Positions 9,014-17,015 of a DNA stretch of 64,000 nt are shown one piece after another. Made by a program: the position numbers and the translations under genes. The stretch's first letter is position 1. Each line of letters opens with the position of its first letter. The DNA is from Burkholderiaceae bacterium (GTDB taxonomy: Bacteria; Pseudomonadota; Gammaproteobacteria; Burkholderiales; Burkholderiaceae_C), in contig JACKLM010000003.1 in the NCBI GenBank assembly GCA_024235895.1, forward strand, positions 434,001 through 498,000, written 5' to 3'. The notes below the pieces were generated by a model, which was given only the letters and a program-made list of their open reading frames with translations, searched no databases and was not told where the DNA came from.

Positions 9014-9038
9014 CCGGTCCGGTCCGGTCCGGTCCGGT
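9014..9038. repeat. Pentanucleotide array (CCGGT) x5
   Basis: Five perfect head-to-tail copies of CCGGT lie directly upstream of the tRNA-Asn promoter, where a -35 element would be. Such arrays can gain or lose units by slippage. Confidence 0.85.
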
Positions 9039-9084
9039 CGCGTCGCTTGTGGCCAGTCGCTTCGGAATCGTGCCCGCGACGGAT

Positions 9085-11250
9085 CTACAGCGACGCCTGC
9101 AGCGATGCTCGCACGCTGCGCGGCGCGAGCGGGAAGAGGTAGACATGGCCGAACTGCGTCGGCGTGTCGCGCCACGCCCGCGCGTCGAGCAGGTTGTCGA
9201 TGCCGACGCGCCAGCGCCAGCGCACGCCGGCCGCCTCCCAGCGGCCCGAGACGGCGGCGTCCAGCCGCGTCCACGACGGCGCGCGCAGGCTGTTGTCGGC
9301 CAGCACCATGCGCGGGCCCTCGTGCACCAGCGTCAGCTCGCCGCTGCCGCCGCGCCAGGTGTCGAGCTCGCGCGCGACGCGCGCCTTCACCGCGTGCTCC
9401 GGCACATTGGTCGGCGTCAGCCCGTTGGCCGCGGGGTCGCGGCTGCCGCGGCGCTCGGCATCCAGCGCCATCGCGCTGCCGTCAATGGCCCAGGCGCCGG
9501 CGCGCCAGGCGATCCGCGCCTCGATGCCGCGATGCCGCGCCTGGCCGTCGATCGCGCGCGTGCAGCTCGCGTCCTCGTCGCAGCTGCCGAGGTCGACCGC
9601 CAGCGGCCTCTCGATCGAGAACGCCGCCAGCGACCATGCCGGCGCATCGCCCGCAGCCTCGCGCTTGACGCCGAACTCGACCTGCTCGCTCTCCAGCGCC
9701 GGCAGCGGCTGGCCGGCGTTGGTGTAGCGGCTGCGATTCGGCGCGACGTCGGTCTCGACGCCGCGGCCCCAGCTCGCGTAGACCATCGTGCCCGCGTCGA
9801 GCTTGTGCGCCAGCGCCAGCCACGGCGTCGTGAACGACTGCCGGTAGTCGATCGGGCGCGAGCCGTCGGTGCGAACGCTCTCGCGATCGAGCCGCGTGTG
9901 GCGCAGCCCGGCCCACAGCGACCATGCCGGGCCGATCTCGACGACATCGCGCAGATACCACTCGGTGCTGCGCTCGTCGCGGTTGGTGTTCTCGTCGGTG
10001 AGATCGGGTGCGGCGTCGGTGACGAGGCTGCCGTCGTCGCGCCCACTGCCGGCATAGTTGAAGGCCTGGCGGCCGAAGCGGTCCCGTCCGCGCACGATCA
10101 ACACGCCGGCGGCCAGATCGTGCGTCAGGCTGCCGGTGCGCGCACGGCCGGCGGCCTGCAGGTCCAGCGCGTCGACGCGCCGGCGCTCGCCCTCGCTGCG
10201 GAAGTCGTACAGGTCGAAATGGCCATCCGGGCAGTAGCGGTCGGCCCAGTAGAGGTCGGCGGCGGCGTCGTAGCAGCCGTAGGGGAAGGCGATGCGGTCG
10301 TCGCTCTTCAGCCGCTGCGTCGCGCCGTGGGCGCTGAACTGCCATGCGTCCGACAGCCGCTGGCGCCAGCGCAGCGACGCCGTCGTGCCCTCGAAGTCCG
10401 ACGGCAGCGACCAGGGCTGGTTGTTGAGGTTGATGCGCGGGTCGATCGCCGATGCCGGCGGCAGCAGGTCGCCGCGCAGGCTGAAGCCCGGGACGCTGGG
10501 CTGGCGCTGGCGGCTCCACTCCACCTCGGCCTCGATCCGGGTGTCGGCCGTCAGCTGCACGTCGCCGGCCGCCGCGGCCAATCGCCGTGTGCCGTCGGCC
10601 GCGCGCGCCGCCGGACGCAGCTCGGCCGCCTCGGCGTTGATGCGCAGGCCGTAGCGCGCCGACTCGCCGAAGCGCTCGGACAGGTCCGTCTGCGCCACGA
10701 TGCCGCCGCCCGAGGACAGCTCGATGCGGGCGTCGCGAACGCGCGCGCTCGGACGCTTGACGACGAGGTTCGCCAGCCCGCCGGGCGAGCTGACGCCGGC
10801 CTGGATGCCGCTGGCGCCCTGGAGCAGCTCGACGCGCTCCTTGTTGGCCAGGCCGATCGCGGTCTCGGCGTTGATCGGCAGCCCGTCGCGGCGGTAGTTG
10901 GCGCGGTTGTCCAGCACGAAACCGCGTACCGCGAGGAAGCTCCAGTAGCCCTCGGTGTTGTAGGCGTCGGAGACGGCGGCGTCGAGCCGCGCCAGCCCGG
11001 CCACCGATGCGGCGCCGGCGTCGGCGAGCTGGTCGGCGCCGAAGATGCTGGCCTGCAGCGGGGTTTCGGCCAGCGGCTGGCCCCCGAAGCCGGCGACCGC
11101 GGCGGCAGGGGTGCGGCCGGTGATCGTGATGCGCTCGACGGCCTGCGCGTGCGCGGTGCCGGCCGCGAGTACCGCGGCGCCGGCCGTCGTGCAGGCCCGC
11201 AACAAGGTGCTGCGCGAGCGGAAACGGGACGTGGGGGATCGGTGTGCCAT
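9085..11250 (-). CDS. TonB-dependent outer-membrane receptor, probably for thiamin
   Basis: A 721-residue TonB-dependent receptor. The signal peptide ends at AHA (residues 33-35), followed by a TonB-box-like ERITITG. A plug domain has NKERVELLQGASGIQAGVSSPGGLANLVVKRP, given here only as its hallmark region at about residues 130-165, and a 22-strand barrel follows. By sequence alone it would be called a siderophore receptor (FhuA/FecA-like). However, a TPP riboswitch precedes it, so repression by thiamin diphosphate and uptake of thiamin or a related molecule is the better inference. A strong AGGAGAGG Shine-Dalgarno supports the start. Many Cys pairs in extracellular loops are visible. No inner-membrane transporter is adjacent. 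Confidence 0.88.
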   Translation of the reverse strand: MAHRSPTSRFRSRSTLLRACTTAGAAVLAAGTAHAQAVERITITGRTPAAAVAGFGGQPLAETPLQASIFGADQLADAGAASVAGLARLDAAVSDAYNTEGYWSFLAVRGFVLDNRANYRRDGLPINAETAIGLANKERVELLQGASGIQAGVSSPGGLANLVVKRPSARVRDARIELSSGGGIVAQTDLSERFGESARYGLRINAEAAELRPAARAADGTRRLAAAAGDVQLTADTRIEAEVEWSRQRQPSVPGFSLRGDLLPPASAIDPRINLNNQPWSLPSDFEGTTASLRWRQRLSDAWQFSAHGATQRLKSDDRIAFPYGCYDAAADLYWADRYCPDGHFDLYDFRSEGERRRVDALDLQAAGRARTGSLTHDLAAGVLIVRGRDRFGRQAFNYAGSGRDDGSLVTDAAPDLTDENTNRDERSTEWYLRDVVEIGPAWSLWAGLRHTRLDRESVRTDGSRPIDYRQSFTTPWLALAHKLDAGTMVYASWGRGVETDVAPNRSRYTNAGQPLPALESEQVEFGVKREAAGDAPAWSLAAFSIERPLAVDLGSCDEDASCTRAIDGQARHRGIEARIAWRAGAWAIDGSAMALDAERRGSRDPAANGLTPTNVPEHAVKARVARELDTWRGGSGELTLVHEGPRMVLADNSLRAPSWTRLDAAVSGRWEAAGVRWRWRVGIDNLLDARAWRDTPTQFGHVYLFPLAPRSVRASLQASL

Positions 11251-11298
11251 CGTGCGCCTCTCCTGCGGCGGATGGCAGGTCGGCAGGTCACGATGGGG

Positions 11299-11316
11299 CC
11301 GCCCTACGAAGGGCGG
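11299..11316 (-). other. Stem-loop between riboswitch and receptor start
   Basis: CCGCCCT-ACGA-AGGGCGG (plus strand) forms a perfect 7-bp stem with a 4-base loop, 49 bases upstream of the receptor ATG and about 12 bases after the TPP aptamer. It has no T-run, so it is not a classical terminator. It may be part of the expression platform. Confidence 0.55.
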
Positions 11317-11327
11317 TGATCGGGACG

Positions 11328-11452
11328 CGGCTTCCCTGCGCGAGGATTACCTCGGGCCCTCGACGGGCCCCGGGGCGCGGCTTGCGGCCACGCCCCGACA
11401 GGTTCAAAGGGACTTTCTCAGCCGGACGGCCCGCGCCGCCCAGCACCCCTAG
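11328..11452 (-). ncRNA. TPP (THI-box) riboswitch
   Basis: On the minus strand the conserved aptamer blocks occur in the right order: TAGGGGTGCT, then GGCTGAGA, CCCTTTGAACCTG, a GC-rich P3 extension, GAGGTAATCCTCGCGCAGGGAAGC. These are the hallmark pyrimidine- and diphosphate-sensing segments of the THI element. The aptamer lies 78 bases upstream of the TonB-dependent receptor start, so thiamin diphosphate should lower receptor expression. The 5' end is set by the promoter at 11462-11467. Confidence 0.92.
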
Positions 11453-11461
11453 CGAGCCTCG

Positions 11462-11467
11462 ATGATA
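11462..11467 (-). promoter_or_regulatory. -10 element for the riboswitch/receptor transcript
   Basis: TATCAT on the minus strand lies about 9 bases before the first conserved base of the TPP aptamer, so transcription would start right at the riboswitch. No good -35 is visible. Confidence 0.45.
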
Positions 11468-11529
11468 GCGCGGCGGTGCCGGCGCATGCACGGCCGCTGC
11501 CCGCTGCGGGGGCGGCCGGGAGGCCGGAC

Positions 11530-12075
11530 TCAGTGCGGCAGCGGGTGCGCCAGGTCGCGCACGTGCGTCGGCCCGGCGTGGTGCTCGATCTCGTCCATCA
11601 GCCGCCTGAACAGGCCGATCCCCGCGAGCAACTCCAGCACGACGAACATCGGCCCGACCAGCAGCGCGGCGGCGCCGCCATGGCGGGGTGCGCGCCGGCC
11701 TTCGTAGTAGTGGCCCAGCAGCTTGACGACCCAGCCCGCGGCCAGCGCCCCGACGCCCCAGGTCAGCCAGGCCGCCGTGCCGGCGGCACCCAGCGGCTGC
11801 CCGAGCGCCAGCAGCAGCGCCACCGCGACGCTCGCCGCCAGCCCGAGCCCGAAATGCCCGCGCGTCAGGTACCAGGCCGCGGCCAGCGGAAACGCCAGCC
11901 ACGCCGGCGTCAGCGACGCACTGCCGACCTGCAGCGCCGGCCGCGCGAGCAGCACGCCGGCACCGAAGACCATCAGCGGCACGCCGACCAGGTGCGTGGC
12001 GATATTGCGCCGGTCGCGGTGCGATTCGGCGTAGTGCTGCAGCATGGCGGTGGCGGTGCGGACGGGACGGGGCAT
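11530..12075 (-). CDS. Mpo1-like (DUF962) membrane protein
   Basis: A 181-residue protein with the DUF962/Mpo1 layout: the N-terminal HYAESHRDRRNIATHLVGVP motif with its conserved His residues, then four membrane helices and the late block WVVKLLGHYYEGRRAP. Yeast Mpo1 is an Fe(II)-dependent 2-hydroxy fatty acid dioxygenase of alpha-oxidation; bacterial members are mostly uncharacterised, so that activity is only a possibility. The ATG at 12075 has an AGGAGA Shine-Dalgarno. It is transcribed divergently from dcd, 165 bp away. Confidence 0.85.
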   Translation of the reverse strand: MPRPVRTATAMLQHYAESHRDRRNIATHLVGVPLMVFGAGVLLARPALQVGSASLTPAWLAFPLAAAWYLTRGHFGLGLAASVAVALLLALGQPLGAAGTAAWLTWGVGALAAGWVVKLLGHYYEGRRAPRHGGAAALLVGPMFVVLELLAGIGLFRRLMDEIEHHAGPTHVRDLAHPLPH

Positions 12076-12240
12076 CGGCGGATCTCCTGCAGCGCCCATC
12101 GTAGCGCGGACCGGGCCGGCTGGGGCGTGGCGGGCTCGCGCGGCCTCGCGCGCCGCGCGGTCGGCGGCCCTGCAAGCGGGCCGAAGGGGCCGGGAAGCGG
12201 GCGGCCTCCTTAGAATCGCGCCACCGCAACGGGGCCGACG

Positions 12241-12810
12241 ATGACGATCAAGAGCGACAGGTGGATCCGGCGCATGGCCGAGCAGCACGGCATGATCGAG
12301 CCGTTCGAGCCGGGGCAGGTCCGGCATGCCGCCGACGGCCACCGTATCGTCAGCTACGGCACCAGCAGCTATGGCTACGACATCCGCTGCGCGCGCGAGT
12401 TCAAGGTCTTCACCAATGTCTACAGCACGGTGGTGGACCCCAAGGCCTTCGACGAGAAGAGCTTCGTCGATATCGAGGCCGACGTCTGCATCGTCCCCCC
12501 CAACAGCTTCGCGCTCGCGCGCACGGTCGAGTACTTCCGCATCCCGCGCGACGTGCTGACGATCTGCCTGGGCAAGAGCACTTACGCGCGCTGCGGCATC
12601 ATCGTCAACGTGACGCCGTTCGAGCCCGAGTGGGAGGGCTATGTCACGCTGGAGTTCAGCAACACGACGCCGCTGCCGGCCAAGATCTACGCCGGCGAGG
12701 GCTGCGCGCAGGTCATCTTCTTCGAGAGCGACGAGGTCTGCGAGACCAGCTACAAGGACCGCGGTGGCAAGTACCAGGGGCAGCGCGGGGTGACGCTGCC
12801 CAAGACCTGA
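12241..12810 (+). CDS. dcd: dCTP deaminase
   Basis: A 189-residue enzyme converting dCTP to dUTP, the main route to dTMP in many Gram-negative bacteria. Hallmarks are SYGTSSYGYDIRCA, the substrate loop GKSTYARCGIIVNVTP, the catalytic Glu in EPEWEGYVTLEFSN, and the C-terminal lid ending in GGKYQGQRGVTLPKT. The length matches E. coli Dcd (193). A TAGAAT -10-like hexamer lies at 12211-12216. The next gene starts 61 bp downstream on the same strand. Confidence 0.96.
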   Translation: MTIKSDRWIRRMAEQHGMIEPFEPGQVRHAADGHRIVSYGTSSYGYDIRCAREFKVFTNVYSTVVDPKAFDEKSFVDIEADVCIVPPNSFALARTVEYFRIPRDVLTICLGKSTYARCGIIVNVTPFEPEWEGYVTLEFSNTTPLPAKIYAGEGCAQVIFFESDEVCETSYKDRGGKYQGQRGVTLPKT

Positions 12811-12871
12811 ACGATCGGGTCCCGGCGGCGGGCCGGGCGACTTCCACCGCGAGACGAACAGGGAGTGCACG

Positions 12872-13738
12872 ATGAAGTGGGAAGGGCACCGCCAGAGCAG
12901 CAATGTCGAGGACCGGCGCGGTGCCGGGGGGGCCGGGCCGCGGATCGGCGGGCGCGGCATCGGTCTGGGGACGATCGTGATCGCGCTCGTCGCCGGCTGG
13001 CTGTTCGGCATCAACCCGCTGACGGTGCTGGGGCTGCTCGGCGGCGGGGCGGACGCGCCGGTCGCGCAGGGGCCGGCGGCGCCGCCGCCGGCCGAGGACC
13101 GCGAGGCGGCCTTCGTCTCGACCGTGCTGGCCGACATCGAGGATGTCTGGCGCGCGCAGTTCACCGGCGGCGGCCAGAGCTACCGCGAGCCCAAGCTGGT
13201 GCTGTTCCGTGGTGCTGTCGCCACGGCCTGCGGCACCGGGCAGTCGGCGATGGGGCCGTTCTACTGCCCGGGCGACATGAAGGTCTATATCGACCTCGAC
13301 TTCTTCGGCACGTTGCGCCAGCAGCTCGGCGCGCCGGGCGATTTCGCACAGGCCTACGTGATCGCGCACGAGGTCGGCCACCATGTGCAGCGGCTGATCG
13401 GCGTCACCGAGCAGGTCGAGCGGATGCGCGGCCGTGTCTCGGAGCGCGAGATGAATGCGCTGTCGGTCCGCGTCGAGCTGCAGGCCGACTGCTTCGCCGG
13501 CGTCTGGACGCACCACTCGCAGCGCGGCAAGCAGTGGCTCGAGCAGGGCGACATCGAGGAGGCGATGAACGCCGCCTCGCGCATCGGCGACGATGCGCTG
13601 CAGCGCCGCTCTCAGGGCTACGCCGTGCCCGACAGCTTCACCCACGGCAGCAGCGAGCAGCGCATGCGCTGGTTCCAGCGCGGCATGCGCAGCGGCGACG
13701 TCGACGACTGCAACACCTTCGACGCGCAGGCGTTGTAA
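12872..13738 (+). CDS. ypfJ: YpfJ-type putative neutral zinc metalloprotease
   Basis: A 288-residue protein of the KPN_02809/YpfJ family. It begins MKWEGHRQSSNVEDRRG, the usual start of the family, then one membrane helix (about residues 30-50), a Pro/Ala-rich linker, and a periplasmic domain with the zinc motif HEVGHH at residues 166-171 and the third ligand region ELQADCFAGVW. The final motif RMRWFQRGMRSGDVDDCNTF is also typical. The physiological substrate is unknown. The start is preceded by an AGGGAGTG Shine-Dalgarno. Confidence 0.93.
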   Translation: MKWEGHRQSSNVEDRRGAGGAGPRIGGRGIGLGTIVIALVAGWLFGINPLTVLGLLGGGADAPVAQGPAAPPPAEDREAAFVSTVLADIEDVWRAQFTGGGQSYREPKLVLFRGAVATACGTGQSAMGPFYCPGDMKVYIDLDFFGTLRQQLGAPGDFAQAYVIAHEVGHHVQRLIGVTEQVERMRGRVSEREMNALSVRVELQADCFAGVWTHHSQRGKQWLEQGDIEEAMNAASRIGDDALQRRSQGYAVPDSFTHGSSEQRMRWFQRGMRSGDVDDCNTFDAQAL

Positions 13739-13844
13739 GAGGGCCGGGGAACAGTCCCCGAGCCCGCCCGCTTCCCGCCCTGCGGCGCCAGGATTGCGGG
13801 CCGGCCCCGATGCCGCGCCGCGTGCCGCGTGCCACCATCGCGGC

Positions 13845-15788
13845 ATGAGAAACCAGGCGACGCGCGGTGAGCGGCTGGCCACGCTTGGCGCACTCGCCGC
13901 CGCCGGCCGTGGCAAGCAGGTGTCGGCCGCCGACGCGCTGCGGCTCGTTCGCGACGGCGACACCGTGGCCACGAGCGGGTTCGTCGGCATCGGGTTCGCC
14001 GAGAACCTCGCGGTCGCGCTCGAGCAGCGCTTCCTGGATGGCGGCGGGCCGCTCGGGCTGACGCTGGTCTACGCCGCCGGCCAGGGCGACGGCAAGACGC
14101 GCGGGCTGAACCACCTCGCGCACGAGGGGCTGGTCGCGCGCGTGATCGGCGGCCACTGGGGGCTGGTGCCGGCGCTGCAGAAACTCGCGGTCGACAATCG
14201 CATCGAGGCCTGGAACCTGCCGCAGGGCGTGATCAGCCACCTGTTTCGCGATATCGCCGCCGGCAAGCCGGGGCATCTGTCGCGCGTCGGCCTGGGCACC
14301 TTCGTCGACCCGCGCCACGGCGGCGGGCGCATCAATGCGCGCACGACCGAGGATCTGGTGCGGCGGATCGAGATCGACGGCGAGGAGCTGCTCTTCTACA
14401 AGGCGTTCCCGATCGACGTCGCGCTGATCCGCGCCACCACCGCCGACGCCGACGGCAACCTGACGATGGAGCGCGAGGCGCTGACGCTGGAGTCGCTGGC
14501 GATTGCGATGGCCGCGCACAACAGCGGCGGCATCGTCGTCGCGCAGGTCGAGCGCATGGCCGAGCGGCATTCGCTGAACCCGCGCCAGGTCAAGGTGCCG
14601 GGGGTGCTGGTCGACTGCGTCGTCGTCGCCGAGAAGCCCGAGTACCACCCGCAGACCTTCGCCGAACCGTACAGCGCCGCGTTCGCCGGCGAGCTGCGCG
14701 TGCCGGCGGCGGCGGTGGCGCCGATGGCGATGGGCGAGCGCAAGATCATCGCCCGCCGCGCGGCGCTGGAGCTGCGCGCCAACGCGGTCGTCAACCTCGG
14801 CATCGGCATGCCCGAGGGCGTGGCCGCGGTGGCGGCCGAGGAGCGCATCGTCGACCTCATCACGCTGACCGCCGAGCCTGGCGTGATCGGCGGCATCCCG
14901 GCTGGCGGTCTCAACTTCGGCGCCGCCGTCAATACCGACGCGATCATCGACCAGCCCTACCAGTTCGACTTCTACGACGGCGGCGGGCTGGACATCGCCT
15001 TCCTCGGGCTGGCGCAGGCGGATGCCGAGGGCAATGTCAACGTCAGCCGCTTCGGCAGCCGGCTCGCGGGCGCCGGCGGCTTCGTCAATATCAGCCAGAA
15101 CGCGCAACGCCTGGTCTTCGTCGGCAGCTTCCTGGCCAATGGCCAGCCGAAGTTCGTCCCCGAGGTCGAGCACCGCACCTTCTCCGGCCGCGAGGCCTGG
15201 CGGCGCGGGCAGCCCGTGCTGTACGTGACCGAGCGCGCGGTCTTCCGCCTGCACGAGCGCGGGCTGGAGCTGGTCGAGGTCGCGCCCGGGCTGGACCCGG
15301 CGCGCGACGTGCTGGCGCTGATGGGGTTCGCGCCGGTGGTCGAGCGCGACCCGGCGACGATGGACCCGACGCTCTTCGCCGACGCCGCGATGGGGCTGCG
15401 CGCGCGGCTGACACGGCTGCCGCTGGCGGACCGCTTCGCCTATGACGCCGCGCAGCGCACGCTGTTCATCGACTTCGAGCGCTTGGCGATCCGCAGCGCC
15501 GACGATGTCGAGGCGGTGCGCGAGCAGGTCCGGCGGCTGCTGGCGCCGGTCGGCGAGAAGGTCTACGCGGTCGTCAACTACGAGCATTTCCAGCTCGAGC
15601 CGGACGTTGCCGACGCCTGGGCGCAGATGGTGCACGAGCTCGAGGACCGCTTCTACCTCAACGTGACGCGCTACGCGACGAGCGGTTTCCTGCGCGCCAA
15701 GCTCGGCTCCGCGCTCGCCGCGCGCGGGGTCGCGCCGCACTTGTACGAGACCGCGGCCGAGGCGCGGGAGCGGCTGCGCGGGGGCTGA
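13845..15788 (+). CDS. Family I acyl-CoA transferase (YdiF/propionate CoA-transferase-like) with extra C-terminal domain
   Basis: A 647-residue protein. Residues about 25-525 match the fused alpha-beta family I CoA-transferases that move CoA between short-chain acids through a glutamyl-CoA intermediate. The likely catalytic Glu is E344 in LTAEPGVIGG. NLGIGMPEGVAAVA and SRFGSRLAGAGGFVNISQNA are family blocks. YdiF is about 530 residues, so the last 120 residues form an additional domain (LFIDFERLAIRS... to the end) that looks small and alpha/beta, possibly STAS-like. ATG 13845 fits the conserved N-terminus. Gene neighbours do not name the substrate. Confidence 0.88.
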   Translation: MRNQATRGERLATLGALAAAGRGKQVSAADALRLVRDGDTVATSGFVGIGFAENLAVALEQRFLDGGGPLGLTLVYAAGQGDGKTRGLNHLAHEGLVARVIGGHWGLVPALQKLAVDNRIEAWNLPQGVISHLFRDIAAGKPGHLSRVGLGTFVDPRHGGGRINARTTEDLVRRIEIDGEELLFYKAFPIDVALIRATTADADGNLTMEREALTLESLAIAMAAHNSGGIVVAQVERMAERHSLNPRQVKVPGVLVDCVVVAEKPEYHPQTFAEPYSAAFAGELRVPAAAVAPMAMGERKIIARRAALELRANAVVNLGIGMPEGVAAVAAEERIVDLITLTAEPGVIGGIPAGGLNFGAAVNTDAIIDQPYQFDFYDGGGLDIAFLGLAQADAEGNVNVSRFGSRLAGAGGFVNISQNAQRLVFVGSFLANGQPKFVPEVEHRTFSGREAWRRGQPVLYVTERAVFRLHERGLELVEVAPGLDPARDVLALMGFAPVVERDPATMDPTLFADAAMGLRARLTRLPLADRFAYDAAQRTLFIDFERLAIRSADDVEAVREQVRRLLAPVGEKVYAVVNYEHFQLEPDVADAWAQMVHELEDRFYLNVTRYATSGFLRAKLGSALAARGVAPHLYETAAEARERLRGG

Positions 15789-15897
15789 TCCGCGCGATCT
15801 GCGAGGATCGATCGCGCACCGCCGGCCGCGCGGCCGGGCCCCGAGCACGACCGCAGGAGCCGGCCGCGCCAGCGCGATCGACCTTTATCATGCGCGA

Positions 15898-16452
15898 ATG
15901 ATTCTTGCCGCCCCCGACCCCGCCGAGCTCGCGCAGCGGCGCTACGAGAATGCGCTGCGCCTGTTCGACGAGTTCGTGCGCAGCGTCGTCCGCCAGCCCG
16001 ACCCGGTCGCGCTGCGCGGCCTGGAGCGGCGTTTTGCCGAGCATGTGCTGATCCAGCCCAGCTACTGGAGCCAGATCAAGAGCCGAACGCGCCAGATCGG
16101 CGAGCGGCTGGCGCGCCAGTTCGAGCAGCGCTGCCGCAAGCCCCCGGGCTGGATGGACCAGCCGCACGACGACACGCCGGTGCCGCTGCCCCCCGCCGGC
16201 GCCGACGACGAGCCACTGCCGACGAGCAGCGTGCCGCGTGACGACGACGAGCGATTCATCGTCGGCCTCGTGCTGAGCTACTACCGGCGCCACCCGCAGC
16301 GCGCCCGCGCGCGCCTGCTCGACCTGCTCGGCGAGGTCCTGACGACGCCGCCGCCGCGCCCGGCGCCGGCCACGGCGGCGCCCGACGACGACCGCGCCCT
16401 GTGGCGCAAGAGCCAGGCCGGCGTCGCCCCGCTGCAACGCAAGAAGCGCTGA
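15898..16452 (+). CDS. Hypothetical protein with repressor-like helical segment
   Basis: A 184-residue protein I cannot name. Residues 45-75 (SYWSQIKSRTRQIGERLARQ followed by FEQRCRKPPGWMDQPH) resemble the recognition part of phage CI/XRE-type regulators, where an IGxxLARxIE helix is followed by a GWMD turn, so DNA binding is possible. A Pro/Asp-rich linker (80-115) leads to a short helical segment and a Lys/Arg-rich tail. There is no membrane segment or catalytic motif. The ATG lies 109 bp after the CoA-transferase gene and probably has its own promoter (TTTATCATGCG at 15882-15892 is -10-like). Confidence 0.7.
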   Translation: MILAAPDPAELAQRRYENALRLFDEFVRSVVRQPDPVALRGLERRFAEHVLIQPSYWSQIKSRTRQIGERLARQFEQRCRKPPGWMDQPHDDTPVPLPPAGADDEPLPTSSVPRDDDERFIVGLVLSYYRRHPQRARARLLDLLGEVLTTPPPRPAPATAAPDDDRALWRKSQAGVAPLQRKKR

Positions 16453-16540
16453 GCGCCTCGGCCCGCGCACCCGGGCGGCCGCACCCGCCCGGCGCCATGG
16501 CGCGGGCGCGCCGCCGCGCCGTGGTCCGATTGCGACGGCC

Positions 16541-16591
16541 TGATCAAACCTGATCAAAAATGCTTGCGCTTGATCATGAAACGTTTATCAT
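16541..16591 (+). promoter_or_regulatory. Candidate operator/promoter: three phased TGATCA sites and a -10
   Basis: TGATCA palindromes start at 16541, 16551 and 16571, i.e. 10 and 20 bp apart, one and two helical turns. They sit in an AT-rich island just ahead of TATCAT (16586-16591), which pairs with TTGCGC (16564-16569) at 16-bp spacing as a possible promoter. The same-face spacing suggests cooperative protein binding. GATC is also the Dam target. Confidence 0.5.
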
Positions 16592-16599
16592 GCCATGCA

Positions 16600-16623
16600 C
16601 GTCGGGCGGTTCGTCGCCCGACG
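16600..16623 (+). other. Perfect 9-bp inverted repeat after the phased sites
   Basis: CGTCGGGCG and CGCCCGACG form a perfect 9-bp stem with a 6-base loop, immediately after the putative transcription start. It would fold at the 5' end of the transcript leading to the two small genes. No T-run follows directly, so it is more likely an RNA-stability or regulatory element than a terminator. Confidence 0.6.
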
Positions 16624-16819
16624 CGACAGCCGGAGTTTCCTGACTTGTTCCTGCCGAATTTTTCCGAGCCGACCGCGTGCCCACGGGGCCGCGGCGTGGC
16701 GTCGGTGACGGCCGGCCATCGAGGGTCGGGCTGACGATCGCACGATCGGCGGCTCCTGCTCGACGGCCCGGCGGCACCCGCCCCGGGCCGTTTCCATTCC
16801 GTCGACTTGGAGCGCAGTG

Positions 16820-16972
16820 ATGAAGACGATCCTGAAGCCCGCGAGACCACGCAACCCGTTCGCCCCGGCGGCACGCGCCCGGCACGCCGGAGCGCATCGG
16901 CGCAGCGCCGGCGGCATGCGCCAGCGCGCCGAACGTGCCCTGCGCGCCGAGCTGGCGCGCCACGACCCCTGA
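16820..16972 (+). CDS. Small basic protein (50 aa)
   Basis: This short ORF encodes 50 residues: MKTILKPARPRNPFAPAARA and then Arg/His/Ala-rich sequence (RHAGAHRRSAGGMRQRAERA, ending in ELARHDP). The pattern RNPxxxAAxxRxAGAH, then a basic helix, resembles small uncharacterised proteins I recall from Burkholderiales; this is memory, not a search. It is preceded by TTGGAGCG as a Shine-Dalgarno, and the next small gene starts 43 bp later, so the two are probably cotranscribed. Strong positive charge suggests RNA or ribosome contact. It could still be a chance ORF. Confidence 0.5.
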   Translation: MKTILKPARPRNPFAPAARARHAGAHRRSAGGMRQRAERALRAELARHDP

Positions 16973-17015
16973 CCCGAATGCCCGCCGCGGCCACGCGCGG
17001 GCCAGGAGAACCGAC

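Larger units (their letters stand above)
16453..16819. other. 367-bp non-coding stretch with phased sites and a hairpin
   Basis: There is no convincing gene here. The first 90 bp are GC-rich. From 16541 the base composition drops sharply to AT-rich, with three TGATCA sites, a -10-like TATCAT and then a perfect hairpin. A T-run (GAATTTTTCC) occurs near 16656-16665. The rest, to the small gene at 16820, is GC-rich leader without a recognisable motif. Confidence 0.6.

Noticed and set aside
9085..11250. Calling the TonB receptor a siderophore receptor
   Set aside because: The barrel type alone does not define the ligand, and the leader is a TPP riboswitch, which points to thiamin instead.
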